From: Hybos culiciformis
Lineage: Eukaryota > Arthropoda > Insecta > Diptera > Hybotidae
Length of the DNA stretch: 64,000 nucleotides
Direction of reading: 5' to 3'
Assembly: GCA_964007475.1 (NCBI GenBank)
Contig: OZ023275.1
Coordinates: forward strand, 10,581,829-10,645,828
The stretch's first letter is position 1. The number at the start of each line of letters is the position of its first letter. This document shows positions 23,401 to 32,056 of the stretch, piece by piece. The translations under genes and the position numbers were made by a program. The notes beneath the pieces are model-generated. The model was not told the origin of the DNA and did no database searches. It saw only the letters and a list, made by a program, of their open reading frames with translations.

Positions 23401-23814
23401 ATCTTCTCTATCAGTTTTCCTTTTTTTTTTGCGGTTGGGTTTTGCTGATTTTTTTTTATTCCTCTTTTGACTATTATCTATCTGATCATTAGTTAAAAAC
23501 TCAATTTTTTGTTGGTTTTTATTGCTGTTATCATTGGTTTGAAACGTTTCTTTTCGAAATTCCTTAGACATACCATTCATATTTGAATTTTGTTCAAAAG
23601 TTACAGGTTCTGAAAATACATTCGAACTGGTTTCCAATTCTTTTCTGATAATTTTTTTGTTAGATACAATTTTTTCATTTTCACTATTTGATTTGTATTC
23701 ATCTGTACTACTACAAAGTTCACCGTCACTTATTGCTTGTTCTTTTTTTATTTTAGTATCTATAAATGGAACTGGTATTTCGCTCAAGACTTCTATTTTT
23801 TGAATTGAACTCAT
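13979..23814 (-). CDS. RS-domain nuclear protein with SUMO motifs and twin LC8 anchors (gene model, 7 exons)
   Basis: The joined exons are 23814-22821, 22687-22556, 19068-18892, 16423-16346, 16289-16212, 16153-15618 and 14404-13979. They total 2,421 nt, giving 806 residues plus TAA. Every intron is GT-AG and frames close: phase 1 after exons 1-5, phase 0 after exon 6. The ATG at 23814 has an in-frame TAA directly upstream. Visible parts: Lys/Arg-rich stretch (117-133), uninterrupted RS dipeptides (181-210), Ser-rich region, psi-K-x-E sites (IKKE 22-25, VKTE 354-357, IKTE 369-372, IKIE about 408-411, LKTE 583-586), three LPKP motifs, LC8-type anchors GIQTE (602-606) and HTQTP (633-637), then a Pro/Asn/Tyr-rich tail. 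No RRM, zinc finger or enzyme motif is seen. I do not recognise the family. Known biology: RS domains mark nuclear RNP or chromatin factors, and paired LC8 anchors mark dimerised scaffolds. A Panoramix-like piRNA silencing factor is one possibility; an RS splicing regulator is another. Additional small exons cannot be excluded. Confidence 0.75.
14850..15400 (+). pseudogene. LINE ORF2 fragment (endonuclease-RT linker) in the last intron
   Basis: The plus strand near 14865-15006 reads LPKWTNKDLSVLRKNTRKLF then TWYDYKKAHRDYKHAG. This pattern (W...L..LR...R..F.....W..Y......YK) is typical of the region between endonuclease and reverse transcriptase in Jockey/I-like elements. Stops and frameshifts follow. 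It lies antisense inside intron 6 of the RS/LC8-anchor gene. Confidence 0.6.
15618..16153 (-). CDS. Exon 6 of the RS/LC8-anchor gene (residues 487-665)
   Basis: Acceptor ATTTTGTAG|TAACAAG completes a phase-1 codon and reads open into the long frame. The donor ATAATG|GTATAT leaves phase 0. It encodes the SUMO-type LKTE, the anchors GIQTE (602-606) and HTQTP (633-637), and a predicted helical stretch VVLQWLRNANSNQLEAASDI before the splice. The sequence is less low-complexity than the rest, so this is probably the most conserved part. Confidence 0.8.
16212..16289 (-). CDS. Exon 5 of the RS/LC8-anchor gene (26 codons, duplicated exon)
   Basis: A 78-nt exon, phase 1 to 1, acceptor TTTTTTTAG|AGGAAGATG, donor CAAAAGA|GTAAGAT. 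It starts with an Asp-rich run and ends GLTSNRQQK. The alternative acceptor two bases on would give a stop, which fixes the splice site. Confidence 0.7.
16346..16423 (-). CDS. Exon 4 of the RS/LC8-anchor gene (26 codons, duplicated exon)
   Basis: A 78-nt exon, phase 1 to 1, acceptor TTTTTTTTTAG|ACGAAAAAG, donor CAAAGAA|GTAAGAC. It ends GLTFNRQQR. It closely resembles the next exon in length, phase, peptide end and donor, indicating tandem exon duplication. Confidence 0.7.
16424..17162. other. Intron 3 of the RS/LC8-anchor gene, exon-proximal part
   Basis: AT-rich; no further exon is recognised. Confidence 0.45.
17163..17431. repeat. Foldback MITE in intron
   Basis: The left arm contains ATATCGTACCGTCCAAAG, GTTGATAACTTCGAA and AAACTGGAAAAATCTAATAA. 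The right arm carries their inverses TTATTAGATTTTTCCAGTTT, TTCGAAGTTATCAAC and TTGAACGGTACGATAT. Arms are about 105 bp around an AT-rich centre. No coding content. Confidence 0.8.
17497..18610. mobile_element. TTAA-target element, GAGCCCTC family, copy 1 (split by a hAT element)
   Basis: Flanked by TTAA on both sides (17493-17496 and 18611-18614). The left end is GATCTCTCGATGTGAAA and the right end GAGGGCTC. Without the nested hAT insert (17781-18354 plus its 8-bp duplication), the body matches the 541-bp copy at 24267-24807, which lies in the opposite orientation. TTAA duplication is used by piggyBac and Kolobok-type elements; the terminus is not typical piggyBac, so the superfamily is open. 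Confidence 0.85.
17781..18354. mobile_element. Non-autonomous hAT element, 574 bp, nested
   Basis: A perfect 8-bp duplication CCTGGAGA flanks it (17773-17780 and 18355-18362). Terminal repeats are CAGTGGCGGTTCTAACGG and, from the right, CAGAGGCGGTTTTAACGG. It interrupts the TTAA element and is therefore younger. No transposase. Confidence 0.92.
18615..18891. other. Intron 3 remainder
   Basis: AT-rich; nothing recognised. Confidence 0.4.
18892..19068 (-). CDS. Exon 3 of the RS/LC8-anchor gene (59 codons)
   Basis: Acceptor TTTTTAG|AGAAGG, donor ATTAAAA|GTAACA, 177 nt, phase 1 in and out. It carries two further LPKP motifs (EILPKPQ, SLPKPICIK), the SUMO-type IKIEK and an acidic stretch. The LPKP motif shared with exon 2 ties it to the same gene despite a 3.5-kb intron full of retroelement debris. 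Confidence 0.75.
19069..20012. other. Intron 2, exon-3 side
   Basis: Contains a patch (19230-19420) with repeated CCCACTTT, TATGACA and GTGGGA in both orientations that looks like a decayed inverted-repeat element. No exon of the gene is seen. Confidence 0.35.
20013..20105 (+). pseudogene. Orphan terminal-exon-like fragment on the opposite strand
   Basis: After an acceptor-like tract (CTAACTAACAG, then a T run ending TTTAG at 20012), the plus strand is open for 30 codons to a TAG at 20103. The second half reads LIPQDIEFEDDFKEYRINE, which looks like real, acidic, non-repeat protein. No upstream plus-strand exon is visible, so it is either the last exon of a gene truncated by insertions or a captured exon. 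The parent gene is not recognised. Confidence 0.35.
20172..20241. repeat. Interstitial telomere-type (TTAGG)n tract
   Basis: About fourteen units of GGTTA with a single A change near 20229. TTAGG is the canonical insect telomere repeat. The tract abuts the 3' end of a minus-strand LINE, which on that strand ends in (CCTAA)n. Confidence 0.9.
20242..21260 (-). pseudogene. Non-LTR retrotransposon 3' end with RNase H domain
   Basis: Minus-strand frames encode an RNase H domain with all four acidic positions: D in FTDGSK, E in VVQTETMAI, D in IRIYSDSKKALS, and D in GHSDVEGNIRGDSLA. This is followed by the C-terminal tail CTGHFFRNHEF...CRGYGEESETTPHVLCQCP typical of R1/I-group LINEs. One Cys of the usual CxxC is changed (CRGY). 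A frameshift splits the frame near 20600-20630. RT and endonuclease are missing (5' truncation). The 3' end runs directly into the (CCTAA)n tract. Confidence 0.85.
21261..22555. other. Intron 2, exon-2 side
   Basis: AT-rich intron DNA with a few GC-richer scraps (21300-21360, 22130-22230) that may be old repeat fragments. No exon recognised. Confidence 0.4.
22556..22687 (-). CDS. Exon 2 of the RS/LC8-anchor gene (44 codons)
   Basis: The acceptor TTTTTTTTTAG|GTTTAAAC continues the phase-1 codon to Gly. The exon is a multiple of three (132 nt) and reads without stops through LPKPIEVKTEPVD and LPKPFSIKTEKSE to the donor GAAG|GTAAAAAG. It holds two LPKP-x(2-4)-K-T-E units back to back. Too short to be found without splicing logic. 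Confidence 0.8.
22821..23814 (-). CDS. Exon 1 of the RS/LC8-anchor gene (residues 1-331)
   Basis: Starts at a true ATG and ends in the donor CCCGAAG|GTACGT, leaving one base (phase 1). It encodes the first SUMO-type motif IKKE, a Lys/Arg cluster that could be a nuclear localisation signal, and the RS domain. The RS codons form a short CGxAGx repeat that also opens shadow frames on both strands. The region 230-331 is Ser-rich and ends LKYGRTLSSSLLDSNPE. Confidence 0.85.
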
Positions 23815-23884
23815 TTAATAAATTTCAATATTCCTTTAATAAAAAAAAATAATAATTTAGGACCGTGAAATATAGCTTTATTTA

Positions 23885-24125
23885 TTTATTTATTTTTTTT
23901 TTTATTAAAGTTACCAAATCCCTAGGTGCGATACCTTTTATACTATAAGAAGTATGGATTTGGTAATGAGGACAGAAAGTTTAGACGGGATTAAAAAGTG
24001 GGACACAGTTAGTAGGTAATCATTTACACTTTCCTTAAAGCGGCGGGAACAATTTTGATGGGAGAGCATTCCACATTCTCGAGGTGCGAATTTAAAACGA
24101 ATCTCCGAAGCTCGTTCTATCACAT
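23885..24125 (-). pseudogene. LINE ORF2 C-terminus and 3' UTR, fragment 1
   Basis: Shares long blocks with the copy at 26105-26480, including GGGAGAGCATTCCACATTCT and GCTCGTTCTATCACATCTGG. Read on the minus strand in the frame found in copy 2, it is the end of a CR1/Jockey-like reverse-transcriptase ORF. It lacks a 30-40-bp block present in copy 2 (CGTAAATCAAACGTCCGCC). It lies just upstream of the ATG of the RS/LC8-anchor gene. Confidence 0.7.
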
Positions 24126-24266
24126 CTGGGAATTTTGACGAAATATGTATATATTTATTTAATCATACATTTCTCTAATGTTAAAACATGGTTAGATTAG
24201 ATTTATAATTGAGGAACAGAGCCGTATTTTTGTCGAAAAAAAACCTAAATTTAAGTTCACATTTAA

Positions 24267-24807
24267 GAGCCCTCAATGTGAAAAATTGCAAAAAATTGGT
24301 CTTAGTTTGGCTTTGATTGTAGGGTTACTACAATCTAGACTGAAATGATTTTTTGATATGTTAGAGAGTATATAACTGGCTCCAGGGTAGGTGAGACGGA
24401 TTTTTCAAATTTTGAGTTTTTTGGCCCAAATGAGCCTTTAAAAAACTTGTCCATATTTGCTTGGATTCTGAAGTAAAGGAAAAAGATAATAAAAAATCTC
24501 AAACGCAGAAATAAAGCTAAAATATCACGCTCCAGGGCTGGTGACGTGGAATTTTGAATTTCTTTAATTTCCTAAACAATTTTTAATGAATTTCATTTTT
24601 TTCTAAGAATTTTTTAATTTTTTTGATAAATTACAGTTTCTGCACAGAAATAAAATTCAAATATAGTTTTGTGATTTTCTGGTAGAAGTATTTTTCGTAC
24701 AATTTTTGTCGCATTTTTCACGGCCGTTTATTTTCTGTAAAATAAAACAAAAAAAAATGCAAAAATAGAAAACAGAAATAGAAAACAGAATTTCACATGG
24801 AAGGCTC
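24267..24807. mobile_element. TTAA-target element, GAGCCCTC family, copy 2 (uninterrupted)
   Basis: TTAA flanks both ends (24263-24266 and 24808-24811). Termini are GAGCCCTCAATGTGAAAA and, from the right, GAGCCTTCCATGTGAAAT. It is 541 bp without coding capacity, opposite in orientation to the copies at 17497 and 40284. It is the uninterrupted reference copy showing where the hAT elements inserted in the other two. Confidence 0.88.
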
Positions 24808-24811
24808 TTAA

Positions 24812-25068
24812 CAGTCTTGAATAGGTACATTATTTGAAAAAAAAAATAAATTTCCGAACATTTAACCTCCGCTCGGACAGACGAAAAGAAATTCATGGTA
24901 TTAAAGCAAAGCCCAGATATGAAACCGCGATATATTAAAGGAACTGCTCAATGTATTCTAACCAAACTGTTATTTTTTTTATGCAAAAAAAAAATTTATG
25001 CAAAAAAAAATGTATGCAAAAAAAAATTTCAGCGCAAATTTAAATTTCTAGTTTCAAGTTAAAATAAA
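24812..25068. other. AT-rich spacer
   Basis: Nothing recognised; contains repeated ATGCAAAAAAAAAT. Confidence 0.4.
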
Positions 25069-25434
25069 CAGGTCTTTGGAGCGGCAATATTTTTTGGTTG
25101 CTCCGCTCTAGCTTCGCTCCAGCTCCTAATAGCTGCTCACGCTCCGCTCTTGCCTCCGCTCCTAGCTCCACCACAAGTTTTACATTAAAATTTTTAATAG
25201 TTTTGTAAAAAAAATTTAACACATAAATTTATTTAAATAGCATAGATGTAGAGATACACTTTTTTTAAATTATTAATTTAACATCAAAAATTATAAAATG
25301 AAAAATTTATATAATTTGGCGTTATTAAACAGAGGAGCGCGGAGCAACCAATATTTTTTGTTATTTTTTGTGCTCCGGTTCTACTCACGCTCCAACCAAA
25401 AGATCGCAGCTCCGAGCTCCGCTCCAAAGGCCTG
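25069..25434. mobile_element. hAT-type MITE, 366 bp (GCTCC-rich ends)
   Basis: Perfect 8-bp duplication AAAATAAA (25061-25068 and 25435-25442). Termini are CAGGTCTTTGGAGCGG and, from the right, CAGGCCTTTGGAGCGG. Subterminal regions are rich in GCTCC/GGAGC repeats. No coding capacity. Confidence 0.9.
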
Positions 25435-25442
25435 AAAATAAA

Positions 25443-26104
25443 TGTATTGAACTCTAGTGTGATAATGAAACAACCAATTATATTTCCTAAGTTTTATTGT
25501 TGAATTCAGGTATAAAACTGAGTCTTTAATTTACAATTCTTATCAATTTTTATACTTAAACTGTTCTTTTTTTAGTGTATTATACTTTATACATTAATTG
25601 TTCTTTTATATAAAATGCTATAGAACATTTTATAGGGAACATAATGAATTAATGTTCACATTTATTAATGTGATTGTAACATCTAGTAATTTCATGCACC
25701 TAAATATAAAATACATAGAATTATAGCTAGGGACGCAAATTAACAACAACTGGTTGACAGTGATAGTTACAAACGTAGATAGACATGTTAAAAAACTTGA
25801 TAAAGATTCAGAATGAAAATAAGAAATTAACTCTCTTTAAGTGTAAATTTCTAAATTTAATTGCCAATGATTGGTGCCCCATTAGTAACGAAACAACTAA
25901 TAAGTCGAAAGTTTTTTAGATTTTTAGTTCTATTAAACACCAATACATACTTCATTTAGTCTTCCTTTTGCAATCCTTTTTGTAACTTATTAGGTCTGTA
26001 AGAAAAACGGTAATATAAACCGTTAAAACATTTTATATAAAGGATTTATATCAAAAACCTTGTTATTATGGGTTGTGTTTTTTTTCACTTAAACCCCCAA
26101 AAAC
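25443..26104. other. AT-rich non-coding stretch
   Basis: Nothing recognised. Confidence 0.4.
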
Positions 26105-26480
26105 TTTTTTTTTTGTTAAAGTTACCAAATCACTAGGTGGGATACCTCTTATACTTAAAGAAATATGGATTTGGTAATGGGGACAGGAAGTTTAGACGGG
26201 ATTAAAAAGTGGGACAGTTAGTAGATAATCATTTACACTTTTCTTAAAGCGGCGCAAGTCGTAAATCAAACGTCCGCCAGCTGTCGGGAGCAATTTTATT
26301 GGGAGAGCATTCCACATTCTCGAGGTGCGAATTGAAAACGAATCCACGAAGCTCGTTCTATCACATCTGGGAATTTTGACGGAATATGGGTGTGACGTTG
26401 AGGCGGTACGTGTTTGACGTGAAAATACTTGGAAGTAGAGCCTTTACTTCTAGGGAACACGTATCCGTTCCAACAAAAAC
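26105..26480 (-). pseudogene. LINE ORF2 C-terminus and 3' UTR, fragment 2
   Basis: The minus strand reads RTSFVDSFSIRTSRMWNALP, then LPTAGGRLIYDLRRFKKSVNDY and LTVPLFNPV with a stop. The pattern (TS...SF..RT.R.WN.LP......FK......) is the usual end of CR1/Jockey-like reverse-transcriptase ORFs. The 3' UTR includes ATTACCAAATCCATA. The 5' part is missing. Confidence 0.8.
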
Positions 26481-26864
26481 ATATTATAGATATTTTTGAA
26501 AAATTTACGAAAATATTGAAATAAAAATAAAATATTAAAAATTTTCAAATTAAAAAAATTACCAAATAAAATCTCGTTGCCTTCTGGATTTTTCCACAAA
26601 AAAAAATTAAAAAAATCTTAGTGGCTTTGTGAAAAGTAAACAACAAAAATTTCAAAACAAAAGTGAAAAAAAAAATTACAAAAAGAAAAAAAAATTACAA
26701 AAAGAAAAAAAACGAAAAAAAGGAAATTACCAAAAGTGAAAGTTCGAGAACACGTTTATCATATCGATACTTACCAACAAAACTATTGTAACTCAAATTG
26801 TAGTTTTTAGAAAAACGCGATTAAAGTTTTAAAACATATTTTTTGTCGTAAATTCCTTCGTTAA
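26481..26864. other. AT-rich spacer with a short repeat
   Basis: No gene. A phrase CTTAGTGGCTTTGTGAAAAG near 26615 resembles the inverse of GCAAAGCCACTAGA in the repeat at 30290-30540. Confidence 0.35.
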
Positions 26865-27399
26865 GGCCGGTATTCAACTGAAGATAAAGTACAAGATAAA
26901 TTTTATCTTGAAAAGGAACATTATTGAGTGAGATAAAAATTGACACTAAATATATTTTGATAAAAACTACCTAAACAATTTTATTTTTAATTTACTTACC
27001 TCCCAACTTTCATCCATTTTATTTAATTAATTTTACCAATATTATTTTATTTTATTAAATTAAACAATTATTTTAATTTTAATATTTTTTACCAATTTCA
27101 GTTTAGAAATTATTTTAGTTTCTGATTTTTGTTTGTTTTCGTCAAACAACAAACGTCAAATTCTTTTTACACGACCTAATGTCAAAATTTATCTTGAAAA
27201 GAATGTTCAAAACATTCTTTGCAAGATAAATTTTTGAAATAAAATTTATTTGAGTGAAAATATTTTCATACAATTTTTACTCAGATAAATTTCCATTTAT
27301 CTTCAGTTGGGTACCGATAAATTAAATTCACTCAACTAAAATTTATCTCAGATAAAATTTTATATGAAAAAGTTGATTTTATCTCCAGTTGAATACCGA
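26865..27399. mobile_element. TIR element, GGCCGGTATTCAACTG family
   Basis: Terminal repeats are GGCCGGTATTCAACTGAAGA and, from the right, GGTCGGTATTCAACTGGAGA. Further inverted AGATAAATTT motifs occur inside. Flanks are TTAA and TTTA, so the target duplication is uncertain. No coding sequence. ISL2EU/Harbinger-type elements with similar ends exist, but this is only a resemblance. Confidence 0.75.
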
Positions 27400-27427
27400 C
27401 CTTTATCAATATTTTTTACATCGGGAA

Positions 27428-27754
27428 CAGACGTCGGACGCGATCACATTTTTAATCACATTTTTAGTCGCTGTGCCTTATCGGCGATATTTTCAATTTT
27501 TTGGGGCTGCTGCTAAAAAAAAAATCATTGCTCGCTGCTGCGTCGCTGATAATCGCTAACCGTTAAAAAATAAAATCGAAAAAAAAACAAAAAAAACAAA
27601 AATTTTCGTCGCTGCTTGGTTTTTTTTTTAAACTTCTCACTGCTAGCGATCGCTTTCAACTAAAAATTTCTCTCCCTGCTGCTAGGCCAAAAAACGTCGC
27701 TGCGTCCCTTGCGGTCGCTGAAAATCTATGATCGCGTTGGCGTTCGCGTTGGCG
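27428..27754. mobile_element. hAT-type MITE, family A copy 3
   Basis: Starts CAGACGTCGGACGCGATCA and shares most of its length with copies 1 and 2. The right end is altered to TGATCGCGTTGGCGTTCGCG. Flanking ATCGGGAA and ATCGGGAG give a 7-of-8 duplication. Confidence 0.8.
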
Positions 27755-27762
27755 ATCGGGAG

Positions 27763-28347
27763 GTTTCAAATTATTACAATTTTAGCTCGTATTATTGTTG
27801 AAACATTTTTAATAAGAATATAAGTTTAAAACTGGGGTTTTTGAATATTTTATGTTTTTGTTTTATCTTTTTCTTATATAAATCGATCATAACTCAAGTT
27901 TCAATGTTTTTGATTTTAGTTTATCCTATTTTTTTCATCAAAAATATTGTAAAACAAGCTACTACTAATGTTAACTTGCAAAATCTTGCCAGAATCTCAA
28001 TTGAATTTAATTTTTTCTTGTTTTTGTTTATTTACGTTTTTTCGAGTTGTTTTTGTCGTAATGACAAGTAAATCGTTCAATGACAACAAGTACCTACAAT
28101 ATTTTCGAGCACAAATTTCAAAGCTGCGCTGATCCTGTTCTGTTGCTAAATTCTGTTTTAACGACACCCGGCTTAACTGGTCGAAAATTAAAGAAAAGTC
28201 CTAAAATTAAAGAATGAAATCGGCTATATTTTAAAAACTATTCGTCATAGAGGTTAGTGGATTAGATGGATCGATAGATATTTTTATATTATTTCTTTGA
28301 GTATCAATAACTGGAAACTATTCTAACTTGAGTTATAAGCTGCCTAA
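27763..28347. other. AT-rich non-coding stretch
   Basis: The plus-strand frame at 27841-28071 is hydrophobic low-complexity with no ATG-based or motif support. Not called as a gene. Confidence 0.4.
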
Positions 28348-28402
28348 ACTTCGGGTTTAAATAAGGTTTCACAAATGTTTATAAATAGTTGTTGAGTTAA
28401 AT
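28348..28402. repeat. Dispersed repeat (AACTTCGGGTTTAAATAA), copy 1
   Basis: About 55 bp nearly identical to 31910-31965, including CAAATGTTTATAAATAGTTG. Probably a fragment of an unclassified interspersed repeat. Confidence 0.6.
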
Positions 28403-30289
28403 TTAGTTTTAAGTTGAGTCAAATACGAGCCCTGAATCATAAGACCTCGTACGGGTTTTTTTTTTTGTTTTGTTCTACTTTTTTCCAGTTTTCTCCAGTT
28501 TTGTATTTTTTTCATGTAGACAAACCTTTTTTAGGAGTTTTTGGTCTTTATAAAAAAAAAAATAAAAAAAAAATAAAAAAAAAAGAATTATAAATTTAAT
28601 TTTTTCTATATTAAATTTATTTCAAATTATATTATTTTTTAATTTTTTAATTCTTTACCTCTTGTACGCTCAGCAGTCGAAAACCAAAAAGAAATTTTAT
28701 AATTTTATTTTAATATACCTAATATAATATTGGATATAGAAATTTTATATTTCAATAGAACAATATTGAACAGTTATTTTCTCTTTTAAAACGTTAATAA
28801 AAAAATTATTCACGAGAATATCATCCCTTTGTATGCTAATTTAATTTGAAACAACCTAAAGAGTTTATTATATACTAATATTGTACATTATAGAAAAATG
28901 TGCTTCTTCTTCTTATAGTGCATACATCATTATTTTTCTGCCGTTATTGTAGCATTTTTATCTTTTAGAATGATTTACGGACAATTCATCGTGAATTCAC
29001 CTGTAATAGTTCATTTATAGCAATTCATCGTATAGTAAGTGGCCGACCGTACGAGCAACTCACCGGATGAGAAATTCATCGTAAATTACTATACGGTAAT
29101 TATTATATGGTTAATTATTATACGGTGAATTGCAATAAGGTGAATTAATATACGTTCATCAAAAGTTTTTCAATGTTTTCAAGACTTTTTAAAAAAAAAT
29201 CAATAATTCTTCAAATATAATTTTTGTGACCACAAGGTTCGCATACTTTTTTTTGGAGTTTTCTTGACACTTTGTGTACTGGTTTTCATTGAAGATTATG
29301 ATAACTCTGATAGAAGCTAATGATCTCTATTTCTAGGCCGATGTTTTTTAATTTTAGATTACGGTACTTTTTGAATATAATTACAAAACGCAACGCAACA
29401 CAATGTTGCAATTTTGATGCATCATTTTCACATCGGCGTGACGCGCCCGTAAAGGAATTCATGTCGGAATCAAATTTATAATTTTTAATGAAATTTTTAG
29501 ATTTTTTCGAATTTCAATGCTTTTTTTAAGGTTTTTTCAAGATTTTTGAAATTCAAGTGTTTTTCCAGTTATTCAAGGTTTTCGATGTCTGTAGGAACGC
29601 TGGCTTTATTTTTGTCCCAACATAATTTTTTCGTGGTTCAAAAAAATTTCCTCCAAGTTTTTTTTATTGGCAAACAGATGTGAAACACGAGAAAGATCAG
29701 ATGCATGTATTAATAATGCAAATTTCACCAATCAAAATAAAAAAAATATTTTTATTCCAAATTTCGAGTAATTAATAATAAATAAATAAATATTAAATAA
29801 TATTGATATTTATTTACTCTTTGTATTATTTCTAAATAATTGTTTCCCCTCTTTTTTTATTTATTTCGTTACACCCACGCTTTGGTTGGCAACAAAAATT
29901 CTGTAATTTTTTTGCTGACATACAAAATGAAAATCCGAAACAACAATAATTAAATTTGGTAAAAGAATTTGATGGAAGATTAAGAATACAAAACGAGCAA
30001 TAACACCAATAATAAACATCAAGGAAGGTATACATTTTAGAATATTTTATTGGAAGCATTTCTTTTTTTTACCCGAGAACTCAGCAAATACTGCTTAAAG
30101 TTAAGGGATTTTGATTATTTATTTATTCATGGGCTTATGCTTACTTCAAGTGCACTGATATCCTATACACATTTAATGTAATAACTAATTTTTTTTTAAA
30201 TTCTTTTTTGATTTCCTAAAATATTTGTAATTTAGAGACACTAATTAATTTTAATTTGACTTTCCTTTTACTTCACAAATCACAAAAAA
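28403..30289. other. Repeat-like non-coding DNA
   Basis: No gene. A patch at 28977-29160 repeats AATTCATCGT and its inverse around a GTATAGT/ACTATAC centre, probably a small foldback repeat. A patch at 29165-29330 shares phrases with 38096-38240 (TCAATGTTTTCAA, TTTTCATTGAAGATTATG, GACACTTTGTG) in partly rearranged order, so both are members of an unclassified repeat. Confidence 0.45.
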
Positions 30290-30540
30290 AAAACTAAGTA
30301 AAAGTAAATCTTTTTTATAGTGTTACCAAACAAAAAAAAATTCCTTTTTTTTTTTCGGTTTTTGTTTATAAAATTTTGTTTATTTTAGTTAATTTTTTCT
30401 CACTGGCGCTTAGTTGCAAAGCCACTAGATTTTTTTTTTCTTTTTTTTTTGTATGGAAAAAGCCAGAACACTCACAACGAAGGTGGGCTTTGCTTCAAAG
30501 GTATTTGAAAGCCGAAGTGTGACAGCCTTGTTACGGAAAA
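30290..30540. repeat. Dispersed repeat ending GCCGAAGTGTGACAG, copy 1
   Basis: Shares CACTGGCGCTTA-like sequence and GCCGAAGTGTGACAG with 43700-43830. Fragmentary and unclassified. Confidence 0.45.
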
Positions 30541-30810
30541 AATTATTTTGAATTTATTTATTATAAGTATTGAATTTTTTCTTATTTCTTTTCCTTTTGA
30601 CAAAAATTTTAGAAAGTACCATGCAGTTCAACAATCAATTAAATTTTAAAATTAAGCTTCAGTATTCAGTTAATTGTTTAGTTTAACGTTAACTTAAGTT
30701 CATGTTCATTTTGTCAGTGCACTTTTGGATGATTAAGTAAAGCTTGTTGCAGATATTACATCTCACAATACGTTCAATTAATATAATTTTTTTTTTGAAT
30801 TTAAATATAT

Positions 30811-31560
30811 GCCTTGTTCAGACAATGAGATCTTATCATGATAATCTTACTTTTTGTGATTATCATTCTTTTTATCATGATTTGCTCATACAAAAAAATT
30901 GTCATCGGAAATCATGATTATCGAAAATCATGATAAATTTCAGGGATGAGTTTCAGTTTTTTACCATCCATGTTACCCATTTCCACTCATTCCTACTTAT
31001 TTTTGACGTATTTTTGTCTTTAATTTTTGACATATTTTCTTTATTTACAAAATAAAAAAAAATTTGAGTACCTATACCTATAGTAAATTAATAATTTTCG
31101 TAAAATTTAATTTTTAAAAATTTTGTAAATGGATAAAAAATCAATAAAAAAAAAAGCACTGTTGGACATTTGACGAAACCAACACATTCATTGAAATATG
31201 GAAGAAAAATTAATTTCGGAAAGCGAAAAGAAATGGTCTGTATCAGAAATGAAGGCATTATTAGATGCAGAAAATTGAATCTATTCTTTCTAGACTAGAA
31301 TTCAATTTCAAAAGTTTTAATTTATTTTCGTAATCCATATTTCTTTTATTCTTTATGAAATTAATTTTTTAAATAATACCAACTCTGTTTTTTTAAATAA
31401 TGTCAATAAAAATAATAATAATATTTATATTTTGTTTGTTTTCATGTTGTTTACTTTTTTTGTTTTCGTTCATAATCGTGTTCACACAGGTTTTCAAAGA
31501 ATGATTATCCACGCAAATCATGATTACGAAATCATGATTAAGTCGTTATCTGAACAAGGC
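30811..31560. mobile_element. TIR element with Myb/SANT-like coding remnant
   Basis: Termini are GCCTTGTTCAGACAATGAG and, from the right, GCCTTGTTCAGATAACGAC, with repeated ATCATGATTA in the subterminal parts. The plus strand at 31162-31210 encodes WTFDETNTFIEIWKKN, the start of a Myb/SANT-like (trihelix/MADF type) helix, then a stop. Such a protein accompanies the transposase in PIF/Harbinger elements, but can also be host-derived. The 3-bp target duplication is not clear. Confidence 0.7.
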
Positions 31561-32053
31561 ATTACTTTAGATTTTTTTTTAATCTTTTGAAAATTTTTGA
31601 CAGAAAAATTTATCTGAAAAAAAAATTCAGATTGAAATGGAACGCAATGAAAAAGAAACAAAAAAATAATTTTCTGATGTAATGAAATTTTTCAGATAGC
31701 AAAAAAAAATAAATTCAAGTTACTTAATTATTTGAAAATATTTTAAAAAAAATCTTTTTAAGAAAAATATATAAAATTAATATCTTGATTATCTCTAAAT
31801 TTAATTAAATATAAATGGAATAATAAGATAGAAAATCGGTTTTTACGGTACCATTTATTCAGATAGGTAAATTAGCTGTGATCAAGGCCTTAACTTTATA
31901 ATCTGTCCAAACTTCGGGTTTAAATAAAGTTTCGCAAATGTTTATAAATAGTTGTTGAGTTAAAGGAGGTTTATCATACAAAAAATTTAAAGTTGAGTTA
32001 AATGTGAATTAAATCAGGGTCACCTGATAAAACCCAGTATTGTTTATTTAGAT
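31561..32053. repeat. AT-rich DNA with dispersed repeat copy 2
   Basis: 31910-31965 repeats the 55-bp block of 28348-28402. Nothing else recognised. Confidence 0.45.
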
Positions 32054-32056
32054 TAA

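Noticed and set aside
23091..23402. Frames in other phases across the RS region
   Set aside because: Shadows of the RS-codon repeat of exon 1, which is supported by splice sites and frame closure.
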